Positions 1 through 10,548 of a DNA stretch of 64,000 nucleotides are shown piece by piece (position 1 is the first letter of the stretch; every line of letters starts with the position of its first letter). Made by a program: the position numbers and the translations under genes. The stretch lies in contig NC_057807.1 of NCBI RefSeq assembly GCF_018294505.1, positions 134,818,747-134,882,746 on the forward strand, written 5' to 3'. This DNA comes from Triticum aestivum. Taxonomy: Eukaryota > Streptophyta > Magnoliopsida > Poales > Poaceae. A model generated the notes under the pieces. That model did no database searches and had not been told where the DNA came from. It saw nothing but the letters and a program-made list of their open reading frames with translations.

Positions 1-30
1 GGACAAGCAAAGGTTTAAGCTTGGGGAAGT
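1..30 (+). promoter_or_regulatory. Polypurine tract and last internal bases of element Z
   Basis: The stretch AAGCTTGGGGAAG directly precedes an LTR start (TGATACG at 31). This is the plus-strand primer position of a Gypsy retrotransposon, so the LTR that follows is a 3' LTR and the rest of the element lies left of the window. The same motif class precedes the 3' LTRs of elements A, B, C and D. Confidence 0.85.
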
Positions 31-1443
31 TGATACGGCTGCAACGTATCTACTTTTCCAAACACTTTTGCCCTTGTTTTGGACTCTAATTTGCATGATT
101 TGAATGAAACTAACCCGGACTGACGCTGTATTCAGCAGAACTGCCATGGTGTTGTTTATTGTGCAGAAAACAGAAGTTCTCGGAATGACCTGAAAATCCA
201 CGGAGATAACTTTTGGTAAATATAAAAATACTGGCGAAAGAATCAAGGCCAGGGGCCCACACCCTGTCCACGAGGGTGGGGGGCGTGCCCCCTCCCTCTG
301 GGCGCGCCCCCTGTCTCGTGGCCCCCCTGATGCTCCACAGACCTCAACTCCAACTCTATATATTCCGTTTCGCCGAGAAAAAAACTCAGAGAGAAAGTTT
401 CATCGCGTTTTACGATACGGAGCCGCCGCCAAGCCCTAATCTCTCTCGAGGGGGCTGATCTGGAGTACGTTGGGGCTCCGGAGAGGGGGATTCGTCGTTG
501 TCGTCATCATCAACCATCCTCCATCACCAATTCCATGATGCTCACCGCCGTGCGTGAGTAGTTCCATCGTAGGCTTGCTGGACGGTGATGGGTTGGATGA
601 GATTCACCATGTAATTAAGTTAGTTTTGTTAGGGTTTGATCCCTAGTATCCACTATGTTCTGAGATTGATGTTGCTATGACTTTGCTATGCTTAATGCTT
701 GTCACTAGGGCCCGAGTGCCATGATTTCAGATCTGAACCTATTATGTTTTCATGAATATATGTGAGTTCTTGATCATATATTGCAAGTCTATAGTCACCC
801 TTTTATGTGTTATGATCCGACAACCCCGAAGTGACAATAATCGGGATACTTCTCGGTGATGACCGTAGTTTGAGTAGTTCATGTATTCACTAAGTGCTAA
901 TGCTTTGGTCCGGTACTCTATTAAAAGGAGGCCTTAATATCCTTTAGTTTCCATTAGGACCCCGCTGCCACGGGAGGGTAGGACAAAAGATGTCATGCAA
1001 GTTCTTTTCCATAAGCACATATGACTATATTCGGAATACATGCCTACATTACATTGATGAACTGGAGCTAGTTCTGTGTCACCCTATGTTATAGCTATTA
1101 CATGAGGAATCGCATCCGACATAATTATCCATCACTGATCCAATGCCTACGAGATTTTCACATATTGTGCTTTTCTTATTTACTTTTCCGTTGCTACTCT
1201 TACAACTACTACAAAACTGCTATCTTTACTTTTGCCACTGTTACCATTACCATCATACTACTTTGCTACTAAATACCTTGCTGCAGATACTAACTTATCC
1301 AGGTGTGGTTGAATTGACAACTCAACTGCTAATACTTGAGAATATTCTTTGTCTGTTGAATATCCAGGTGTCGAATCAATAAATTTGGGTTGAATACTCT
1401 ATCCTCAAAAGCTGTTGTGATCCCCTATACTTGTTGGTTATCA
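31..1443 (+). repeat. 3' LTR of Athila-type Gypsy element Z
   Basis: This 1413-bp LTR begins TGATACG and ends GGTTATCA. A GC-rich block (about 245-325) is followed by an AT-rich transcribed half. It is the same family as the minus-strand 5' LTR of element B (45626-47039, 1414 bp); the two share long stretches, including the segment with CCCGCTGCCACGGGAGGG near 961. Internal coding sequence of a different element (A) starts immediately at 1444, so Z is inserted in A and 1444-1448 (acctc) should be its right target duplication. The left copy is outside the window. The family may be Sabrina-like, but I am not sure of the name. Confidence 0.85.
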
Positions 1444-4104
1444 ACCTCCCTAAGGAGAAGTGGTTTAAATATAATCCTCCCATTGAAGTAACAGTAGTTG
1501 CACCTATTAAAGTTGAAGAAAAGACTATCACTTATAATGATCCTATTGTTCCTACTACCTATATTGAGAAACCACCTTTCCCTGTTAGGATAAAGGATCA
1601 TGCTAAAGCTTCAACTGTGGTTCGTAAGAGTAATACTAGAACACCTACACCAACTGAGCAACTTAAAGTTGAACCTAGTATTGCTATGGTTAAAGATCTC
1701 TTCGCTGAAAATATTGATGGGCATGTTATTTACTTCTGTGATGAAGCTGATAGAATTGCTAGACCCGATACTAAAAATAAACATAGACCTATTGTAGGCA
1801 TGCATGTTATTTCTGTTAAAATAGGAGATCATTGTTATCATGGCTTAGTTGATATGGGTGCTAGTGCAAGTGCAATACCTCATTCCTTATACAAAGAAAT
1901 TATGCATGATATTGCACCTGCTGAGATAGAAGAAATCGATGTTATAATTAAGCTTGCCAATAGAGATACTATTTCACCAGTTGGGATTGTTAGAGATGTC
2001 GAAGTCTTGTGTGGGAAAGTTAAATATCCTACTGATTTTCTTGTTATTGGCTCCCCACAAGATGACTTTTGTCCCATTATATTAGGTAGACCCTTCTTGA
2101 ATACTGTTAATGCTAAGATAGACTGCAAAAAGGATATTGTTACGATTGGTTTAGGGGATATGTCTCATGACTTTAATTTTGCTAAATTTCATAGACAATC
2201 CCATGATAAAGAATTGCCTAGTAAGGATGAAATTATTGGTCTTGCTTCTATTGTCGTGCCTCCTAATGATCCTTTAGAACAATATTTGCTAGACCATGAA
2301 AATGATATGTTTATGAATGAGAGAAGGGAGATAGATGAAGTATTCTTTAAACAGGGACATATTTTGAAACACAACTTGCCTATTGAAATTCTAGGGGATC
2401 CTCCACCGCCCAAGGGTGATCCCGTGTTTGAGCTTAAACCACTACCTGATACTCTTAAATATGCTTATCTTGATGAAAAGAAGATATATCCTATTATTAT
2501 TAGTGCTAACCTTTCAGAGCAGGAAGAGGAGAAATTATTGAAAACTCTAAAGAAGCATCGTGCTGCTATTGGATATACTCTTGATGATCTTAAGGGCATT
2601 AGTCCCACTTTATGCCAGCACAAAATAAAATTGGAGAAAGACGCTAAACCGGTTGTTGATCACCAACGACGGTTAAATCCTAAGATGAAAGAAGTGGTAA
2701 GAAAAGAAATACTAAAGCTTCTGGAGACAGGTATAACTTATCCCGTTGCTGATAGTCAGTGGGTAAGTCATGTCCATTGTGTCCCTAAGAAGGGAGGTAT
2801 TACTGTCGTTCCTAATGATAAAGATGAAAGGATCATTACCCTTTGCCTTTTATTGATCAAATGCTAGAAAGATTATCCAAACATACACATTTTTGCTTTC
2901 TAGATGGTTACTCTGGTTTCTCTCAAATACCTGTGTCAAAAGAGGATCAAGAAAAGACCACTTTTACTTACCCTTTCGGTACTTTTGCTTATAGACATAT
3001 GCCTTTTGGTTTATGCAATGCACCTGCTACCTTTCAAAGATGCATGATGGCTATATTCTCTGACTTTTGTGAAAAGATTGTTGAGGTTTTCATGGATGAT
3101 TTCTCCGTTTATGGATCTTCTTTTGATGATTGCTTGAGCAACCTTGATCGAGTTTTGTAGAGATGTGAAGAAACTAATCTTGTCTTGAATTGGGGAAAAT
3201 GCCACTTTATGGTTAATGAAGGCATTGTCTTGGGGCATAAAATTTCTGAAAGAGGTATTGAAGTTGATAAAGCTAAAGTTGATGTTATTGAAAAGATGCC
3301 GTGTCCTAAAGACATTAAAGGTATAAGAAGTTTCCTTGGTCATGCCGGTTTTTATAGGAGGTTTATTAAGGACTTCTCCTAGGCCTCTGACTAATCTCTT
3401 ACAAAAAGATATTCCTTTTGTCTTCAATGATGATTGTGTAGAAGCATTTCAAAATACTTAAGAAAGCTTTTATTTCTGCACCTATTGTTCAGCCACCTGA
3501 TTGGAATTTACCCTATGAAATTATGTGCGATGCTAGTGATTATGCCGTAGGTGCTGTTCTAGGACAAAGAGTTGATAAGAAACTAAATGTTATTCAATAT
3601 GCTAGTAAAACTCTAGACAGTGCCCAGAGAAATAATGCTACTACTGAAAAAGAATTTTTAGCAGTTGTATTTGCTTGTGATAAGTTCAGACCTTATATTG
3701 TTGACTCTAAAGTAACTGTTCACACTGATCATGCTGCTATTAAATATCTTATGGAAAAGAAAGATGCTAAACCTAGACTTATTAGATGGGTTCTCCTACT
3801 ACAAGAATTTGATTTGCATATTATTGATAGAAAGGGAGCTGAGAACCCCGTTGCAGACAACTTGTCTAGGTTATAGAATGTTCTTGATGACCCACTACCT
3901 ATTGATGATAGCTTTCCTGGCAAACAATTAGCTGTCATAAATGCTTCTCATACTGCTCCATGGTATGCCGATTATGCTAATTAAATTGTTGCTAAATTTA
4001 TACCACCTAGTTTCATGTACCAGCAAAAGAAAAAGTTTTTCTTTGATTTAAGACATTACTTCTGGGATGACCCACACCTTTATAAAGAAGGCGTAGATGG
4101 TGTT
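1444..4104 (+). pseudogene. Element A: protease, reverse transcriptase and RNase H (broken)
   Basis: A retropepsin-like motif LVDMGASASAIP (Asp codon at 1851) and the late-protease signature IILGRPFLNT come first. The reverse transcriptase follows, with its FMDD catalytic box at 3089-3100 and the conserved MPFGLCNAPATFQR. An RNase H domain starts near 3523 ([13 protein letters not shown], then [11 protein letters not shown]). The frame is disrupted by a shift or deletion near 2840, an in-frame TAG at 3158-3160, shifts near 3380 and 3460, TAG at 3874-3876 and TAA at 3982-3984. The protease motif has Met where families usually have Thr, Ser or Leu after the Asp. Family order and motifs place it in Ty3/Gypsy, Athila-like. 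It cannot make a working polyprotein. The integrase continues at 14108. Confidence 0.9.
4100..4104. repeat. Left target-site duplication of the Fatima-like element
   Basis: gtgtt on the left pairs with gggtt at 14108-14112 on the right. The second base differs, consistent with later mutation. Confidence 0.85.
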
Positions 4105-4577
4105 TGAGGGAGTCCTGGACTAGGGGGTTTCCGGATAGCCGAACTATCATCATTGGCCGGACTCCAAGACTATGAAGATACAAGATTGAAGACTTTGACC
4201 CGTGTCCGGATGGGACTTTCCTTGGCGTGGAAGGCAAGCTTGGCGATACGGATATGTATATCTCCTACCATTGTAACCGACTCTATGTAACCTTAGCCCT
4301 CTCCGGTGTCTATATAAACCGGAGGGTTTTAGTCCATAGGACGAACAACAATCATACCATAGGCTAGCTTCTAGGGTTTAGCCTCCTTGATCTCGTGGTA
4401 GATCTACTCTTGTACTACCCATATCATCAATATCAATCAAGCAGGAGTAGGGTTTTACCTCCATCGAGAGGGACCGAACCTGGGTAAAAACATCGTGTCC
4501 CTTGTCTCCTGTTACCATCCGCCTAGACGCACAGTTCGGGACCCCCTACCCGAGATCCGCCGGTTTTGACACCGACA
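4105..4577 (+). repeat. 5' LTR of the Fatima-like element
   Basis: It starts TGAGGGAGTCCTGGACTAG and ends TTTTGACACCGACA. A TATA-type stretch (gtctatataaacc) lies near 4309. The sequence TTGGTGCTTTCATTGAGAG follows directly after the LTR and is the likely primer-binding region; I do not recognise the tRNA. Confidence 0.93.
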
Positions 4578-4623
4578 TTGGTGCTTTCATTGAGAGTTCC
4601 TCTGTGCCGTCACGATCAGGAAG

Positions 4624-5646
4624 GATGCCTCGTCCCGTCTTTAAAGACGGCACCGTTGCCGAAGGAGCTTTGGCCATCGGCCAAACTATCCGGCTAGGCG
4701 GTTTTCTTATGACCGCCTGTTCGGCCGCCTCGCCGACGATGACCTCTCAGGTCATCAAAAGCAATCTTCACGTCAACTCGGAACTCGCCGAGCAGCTAGA
4801 TCCGATGGAGCTCTCCTCCTTAAACGAGCTCTTGGATCGCATCGCCGCCCTGGGAGTCGCTACAGACTACAATCAGATTGGGCTTAAAACCGATTGAGAG
4901 AGATTAACTCTCCCCGGGATTCCGACCATGTTGCTGTGGTGGAGGAACAGCACGGCGACTCTCCTCCTACATTAAGGACAAGCTATGTCCGAATTCCCGA
5001 CCCCTCCATGCCGGATTCCCGCAGAAAGACGGACGTCAACCAAGCACTGAACCTAAAGTCAGGCAGCGTGCCAGATTTGTCAGACAACATCCAACAACCC
5101 AAGCTTCCAAGTTCGGAAACTTTTTGGCCCTTGAGTCTTAGATTGGGCAGGGTTCCGAATTTAATTCCACCCGCCCACCCGAACACAAGCGATCTATCCC
5201 GAATCCGGCAAGAGCCTGCTGAAACAGTACACCATTACTGGGCCAGATTCCTCCTGGTTATGGACAGGATAAAGGACTGCCGTGAGGAAAGCGCAATCTC
5301 AATCTTCTGCAATAATTGCACGGACAAGGGAATCATGAACGCCATAAGTCGTCGTGAAATTACACGCTTCGCCGACTTGGCGTCCATAGTACGGAAGTAC
5401 TGTGCGATGGAGAGTGCCTGGAAAACCGAAACCAAATTTTGGGACAATCCGGCTCCGAACACAACCCTAGTCCGAAATAAAAGGGTGCATCATATTCAAG
5501 CACCTGGGTTAAAAACCAAAAAGCAAAAAAACCCTAAAGGGCACGGAACCGTACTGGAGGGATGGCTCAGCGGACCCTGCAAAATCCATAGCACAGAGGG
5601 CGCCACTCCAACACATAGCCTTCGAGCATGTTGGATACTACGGTAG
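4624..5646 (+). pseudogene. Fatima-like gag (broken)
   Basis: A Met codon at 4624 opens a frame that ends at a TGA at 4895-4897. Gag reads on in a second frame (4894-5646). The capsid-like retrotransposon gag segment lies at about residues 105-190 of that second frame: ETVHHYWARFLLVMDRIKDC, then CTDKGIMNAISRR, then ADLASIVRKYCAMESAWKTE. A basic stretch (KTKKQKNPKG) follows. No intact CCHC zinc knuckle is visible. At least one frameshift and a terminal stop at 5644-5646 break it. It should form the virus-like particle in an intact relative. Confidence 0.85.
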
Positions 5647-6207
5647 GTGGCCAAAAGTGGCGAAGAGCTTCTAGCCCCAGAGAACCAGCCCAGCAGTACC
5701 AGTATGGTATTAACAGTCTTCGAGACTTTCGCATCAAATAATATGCGGAAACGAACACTCCGCAGCGTCGCCAAAGTCTACCAAGTAGCAACAATAAATC
5801 CATGGAGCGACACGGCTATTACCTTTAACGCCAGTGACGAACCTAAATTCCGAACAGCCCGAGCACCAGCCGCATTGGTCCTCAGTCCAATAGTGGACGG
5901 CTTTCGCCTTACTAAGGTACTCATGGATGGCGGCAGCGGATTAAACCTCATCTATGAGGAAACCCTTTGAAAAATGGAAGTAGACTGGAGCCGCATTGAG
6001 CGAAGCAACACAACCTTCAGAGGAATAATCCCTAGTCGGGAAGCATGCTGCACAGGAAAAATAACACTGGATGTAGTATTCGGATCGCCGGACAACTACA
6101 GGTCCGAGGAGATCACGTTCCATGTGGCCCTGTTCAGCAGCGGATATCACGCTTTATTAGGATGAGAGGCATTCACAATTTTTCAAGCTATACCCCATTA
6201 CGGGTAC
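5647..6207 (+). pseudogene. Fatima-like aspartic protease (broken)
   Basis: The retropepsin active-site region reads VLMDGGSGLNLIY (Asp near 5926). Two in-frame TGA codons, at 5968-5970 and 6163-6165, interrupt the domain. The second sits in the segment ALLG-stop-EAFTIFQAIPHYGYMKLKMPGP. In intact relatives this domain cleaves the Gag-Pol polyprotein. The spacing to gag upstream and to reverse transcriptase downstream is as expected. Confidence 0.85.
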
Positions 6208-7850
6208 ATGAAGCTTAAAATGCCCGGGCCCAACGGAATCATCACCCTCGCTAGTGATCCGGACGTAGCGCTCCGCGCCGAAAATAAGACAGCCGCACTA
6301 GCCCTAGAGGCGCTATCTGAAGCCCTAGTGGCCGAGGAACTCACAGCACTGCGCTCCACGGTGAACAGGGATGACGTGATACTTGACAAAAGATCCAAGT
6401 CCACCTCTTTTAAGCCAGCGGACGAAATAGTCAAATTCCAAGTCCATCCAACGGACCCTACAAAGACGGCCTCCATTGGGGCACAATTAAACCCTGATGT
6501 AGATACCGCACTACGAGAATTCATTCGGGAAAATTGGGACATCTTTGCCTGGCACCCTTCAGACATGCTAGGAATCCCACGCCGGTTGGCAGAGCACAGC
6601 CTAAATATCCTAAAAGGATTCAAGCCAGTCAAACAGGCTCTTTGGCGATTTTCCGAACCCAAAAGACAGGCAATGGGAGAGGAGCTAGCCAAACTATTAG
6701 AAGCCGGATTCATCAGAGACATAAAACATCAGGACTGGCTAGCAAACCTGGTAATGGTACCAAAGAAGGACAAATCCTGGCGCCTGTGTGTCGATTTCAA
6801 GGACCTTAACAAGGCTTGTCCAAAGGATCCTTTCCCCCTTCCCCGCATCGATCAAATTATCGATGCTACCGCAGGGCACGATTCATTGTGCTTCCTCGAC
6901 GCATACTCCGGCTACCATCAAATCAAGAGAGCCAGACCAAGCCGCAACGGCATTCATTACTCCATACGGACCATTCTGCTTCAACACAATGCCCTTCGGG
7001 CTCAAAAACGCCGGCGCAACATATCAGCGCATGATTCAGACATGTCTGGCAACCTAGATCGGCAAAACTATGGAGGCATACGTAGACGATGTGGTCGTCA
7101 AGTCCAAACACGTCGAAACTCTAGTAGACGATTTGAGGCTCACATTTGACAATCTCCGAGCATATGACATTAAGCTCAACCCGGAAAAATGCGTTTTCGG
7201 CGTACCAGCCGGAAAGCTCTTGGGCTTCATTGTATCCGGTAGAGGAATTGAAGCAAACCCAGCCAAGATCCGAGCTCTGTCACAACTGGATATCCCAAAA
7301 GACCTCAAGCAAATACGAAAATTGACTGGATGCGTGGCGGCTCTAAGCCGCTTCATCTCTCGATTAGGAGAAAAGGCATTACCCCTTTATCGCCTCCTCC
7401 GGTGCACCGAACACTTCGAGTGGACGGATGCCGCCATGGCCGGACTCGAAGAAATAAAGGCCATATTGGCAACAAATCCGGTCCTGGCCGCGCCCAACTT
7501 GGGCGAACCAATGTTATTATATATCGCGGCAACACATCAAGTTGTAAGCGCGGTGCTCGTCGTCGAACGAGAAACGGACTGACACAAGTTCCCTCTTCAA
7601 AAACCAGTGTACTACGTATCCACTGTCCTAACTCCATGCAAATCCCGGTATCCACATTATCAAAAGATAGCGTACGCGGTGTTCATGGCATCCCGGAAGC
7701 TGCGACACTACTTCCAAGAGTGATCGATAAGAGTAGCCTCCGAAGTACCTCTTAACGACATTATAAATAACCGCGACGCGACTGGCAGGATTGCAAAATG
7801 GGCCATCGAGCTCCTACCATTTGACATAACCTATAAACCACAGCGAGCTA
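6208..7850 (+). pseudogene. Fatima-like reverse transcriptase and first RNase H (broken)
   Basis: The fingers region reads LVMVPKKDKSWRLCVDFKDL and the palm includes CFLDAYSGYHQIK. A frameshift near 6930 moves the reading into another frame (ITPYGPFCFNTMPFGLKNAG), which meets a TAG at 7055-7057. The same frame continues through the catalytic box YVDD (7079-7090) and the thumb and connection to a TGA at 7580-7582. The first RNase H domain follows only in pieces across shifted frames to about 7850. The catalytic motifs are present, but the protein cannot be made in one piece. Confidence 0.9.
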
Positions 7851-7861
7851 TCAAGTCGCAA

Positions 7862-9730
7862 GTGTTGGCCGACTTCATCGCTGAATGGACCGAAGCCGAA
7901 CTCCCTAAAGAGTACGGCGCATACTCCAATTGGATCATGCACTTCGACGGCTCCAAAATGTTGGCCGGCCTGGGGGCTGGCGTCGTCCTGACGTCCCCAA
8001 CCGGAGACACAGTCCAATACGTACTCCAGATAATGTACACGGACTCCAACAACGCAGCCGAATACGAGACCCTTCTACATGGCCTCCGGATGGCGGTCTC
8101 CATGGGCATTAAACGCCTCGAGGTGCGGGGGGATTCGAACCTCGCGATATCCCAAATAAATGGAGACTTCAATGCCAAGGATCCGAAAATGGCAGCTTAC
8201 CGTAACGTCGTTCTGAAAATGTCAGCTCGGTTTGAAGGGCTCGAATTTCATCATATAGCCCGGGATAATAATCAAGCGGCGGACGTATTGGCGCGCATCA
8301 GCACAAAGCGCAATGCCGTCCCTCCCAACATCTTCCTAGAACGGCTTTTCAAGCCATCCGTACTATGGGAAGGGGAGTCCGGACACAACAATCCGGACCC
8401 AACCGCACCGCCCGACACCGCACATTCTGACACAATCGGTGGTTCTGCCAATGAAATAACACCTTCAGCCCACGAAATAATGGCAGTCATTGCCCCGTGG
8501 ACCGAGCCATTCCTAGCTTACCTAACTAGGCAGGAACTCCCCGAGGACCAAAACGAGGCCCGCTGCATAGTACGGCGATCTAAAGCCTATAAGGTCCATG
8601 AGGGAGAGCTCTATAATAAAAGCATAACCGGAGTCCTTCAAAGGTGTATCTCTGAAGAGGAAGGGCGAAATCTTCTGGCTGAAATTCATTCCGGACTCGG
8701 TGGGCACCACGCCGCAGCCCGGGCCCTTGTAAGCAAGGCCTTCCGTACAGGATTTTATTGGCCAACGGCCCGGGCAGACGCTCAGGATTTAGTCCAACGA
8801 TGCGTCGGTTGTCAGCTCTTTGCTAATCAAAGCCACATGCCTCCCACCGCCCTGAAAACTATACCCATCACCTGGCCGTTCGTGGTCTGGGGGCTTGATA
8901 TGATTGGACCCCTTAAAGGAGGAACCCGCAAGCAAAAATACCTATTAGTCATGGTGGATAAATTCACCAAATGGATAGAGGCCAAGCTAGTTAAGATGGC
9001 CGAATTCGGACCCATGATAGACTTCATATCAGGGGTAGTACACCGTTACGGCATCCCCCACAGCATCATCACCGATAAAGGCACGAACTTCACGGCCGAC
9101 GAGGTCAAACTCTGGTGCAAAAACATGGGCATCAAGCTCGATTACGCTTCAGTCTATCACCCTCAAACTAACGGTCAAGTCGAACGAGCAAATGGTCTAA
9201 TCATGAGCGGCATCAAACCCAGACTAGTGCGGTCCCTTAAGGAATCCAACACGCACTGGGTAGAGGAAGTCGACTCCGTACTCTGGGGGCTGCGGACCAC
9301 GCCAAACCGAACTACCGGATTCACACCATTTTTTATGGTATACGGCGCAGAGGCAGTTTTGCCCTGCGACATAATTCATGACTCACCTCGCGTGCGCATG
9401 TACGAAGAAAGAGAGGCCGAGCTGGATCGGCAGGACAGTTTGGACGCCTTAGAAGAGGAGCGTGACGTGGCAAAAGCTCGTTCCGCATTCTATCAACAGC
9501 AGGCTCGAAGATATCAAAGCAGAGAAGTACGGGCCAAAACTTACAATGTTGGTGAACTAGTTCTACGCCTGCCGGACAAGAAAAAGGACAAGCTCAAGCC
9601 CAAATGGGAAGGTCCCTTCATCATCGACCAAGTCCTGACCGGCGGGGCGTACCGTTTGCGAAACGCATCGGATAACCGACTCGAGCCAAATCCATGGAAC
9701 GCAGCCCGTCTCCATAGATTCTACGCCTAG
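7862..9730 (+). CDS. Fatima-like second RNase H and integrase, long open frame
   Basis: An intact 622-codon frame carries two domains. First is an extra RNase H-type domain (about residues 27-150): HFDGSK with Asp29, NNAAEYE, RGDSNLAI and RDNNQAAD. Then comes integrase: an HHCC zinc-binding region (about 275-320, ending CVGCQ) and a catalytic core with Asp346 (GLDMIGPL), Asp405 (ITDKGTNF) and Glu441 (GQVERANG), exact D-D-35-E spacing. A C-terminal DNA-binding-like tail (KPKWEGPFIIDQV) follows, and the frame ends HRFYA. The start Met is only the first in an open frame; in a working element this part is released from a larger polyprotein. The second RNase H is a hallmark of Tat-lineage Gypsy elements. 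An intact active site beside broken gag, protease and RT suggests recent decay. Confidence 0.9.
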   Translation: MLADFIAEWTEAELPKEYGAYSNWIMHFDGSKMLAGLGAGVVLTSPTGDTVQYVLQIMYTDSNNAAEYETLLHGLRMAVSMGIKRLEVRGDSNLAISQINGDFNAKDPKMAAYRNVVLKMSARFEGLEFHHIARDNNQAADVLARISTKRNAVPPNIFLERLFKPSVLWEGESGHNNPDPTAPPDTAHSDTIGGSANEITPSAHEIMAVIAPWTEPFLAYLTRQELPEDQNEARCIVRRSKAYKVHEGELYNKSITGVLQRCISEEEGRNLLAEIHSGLGGHHAAARALVSKAFRTGFYWPTARADAQDLVQRCVGCQLFANQSHMPPTALKTIPITWPFVVWGLDMIGPLKGGTRKQKYLLVMVDKFTKWIEAKLVKMAEFGPMIDFISGVVHRYGIPHSIITDKGTNFTADEVKLWCKNMGIKLDYASVYHPQTNGQVERANGLIMSGIKPRLVRSLKESNTHWVEEVDSVLWGLRTTPNRTTGFTPFFMVYGAEAVLPCDIIHDSPRVRMYEEREAELDRQDSLDALEEERDVAKARSAFYQQQARRYQSREVRAKTYNVGELVLRLPDKKKDKLKPKWEGPFIIDQVLTGGAYRLRNASDNRLEPNPWNAARLHRFYA

Positions 9731-10548
9731 CACCGGATTCTGAGTTCGTCTCCCTCCCCCGTCCATATTTTATACTTTAACTGTCTTTTATTTTTCTCGC
9801 CCCCCCCCCTTTTTCTTTTCTTCTTCTCTCACGAGCCTTCGGTGGCTCGCCTGTGCATTGTTCGCACACACTTGACGTGCTATTCACACTCATTATACCT
9901 GGGGGCTTCTTTCACAGAAGCTTATTTATACGGGCTTTATACCCAATACATGTGTCACACTTCCGCATGTACCTTGTATTCACCATTATATGCATCGATA
10001 TGACTTAAGTTTTGGCCAAGCTGGGTTGCCTGGCTCCTGTGCTTACCCCTACGTTCCCGATTGTTCGGCTAGGAGGTAAAGGGAGCACCTCTGCGATTGT
10101 TACTGTCGGGTCAGCCGGATGTGTACCTCAGACTGGGTGAAGCCGAAAGCTAGCGTTCTTAAGGGAATATTCGGTCCGTGAATTGAAAGATGATTTCTTA
10201 ACTATTTATTTATCTGCCCCCAAATGCTTTCCTGCTTTTTTCGCAGTCCGGACATGCACTTTAGGGCATGCCTCCCAGGGAAAGGAACCCCTAACGGAAC
10301 TATTCTCCCTGGAAGATGTTTCTTACTAACCATGTAATATAACATAACTAGTTGGGCACTTGTCTGATAAAGCACTAATGACCCCTACGCCTGGTCTCCA
10401 TGCATGCCCCGGTTTCTTACATAACCGTGAGGGTATTCGGACACACTCCGGACTATTGGATCCCGAGGTTGAAGCGAAAAGGTCAGCAATGACAAACAAT
10501 CTACAATCCGGCTAGAAGGCATTTTCTATGTCATTTTAAATTACACAG
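9731..10548 (+). other. Noncoding spacer between integrase and antisense gene
   Basis: This is the 3' end region of both convergent transcription units of the Fatima-like element. It holds a C run near 9801-9810 and no supported ORF. Confidence 0.7.
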
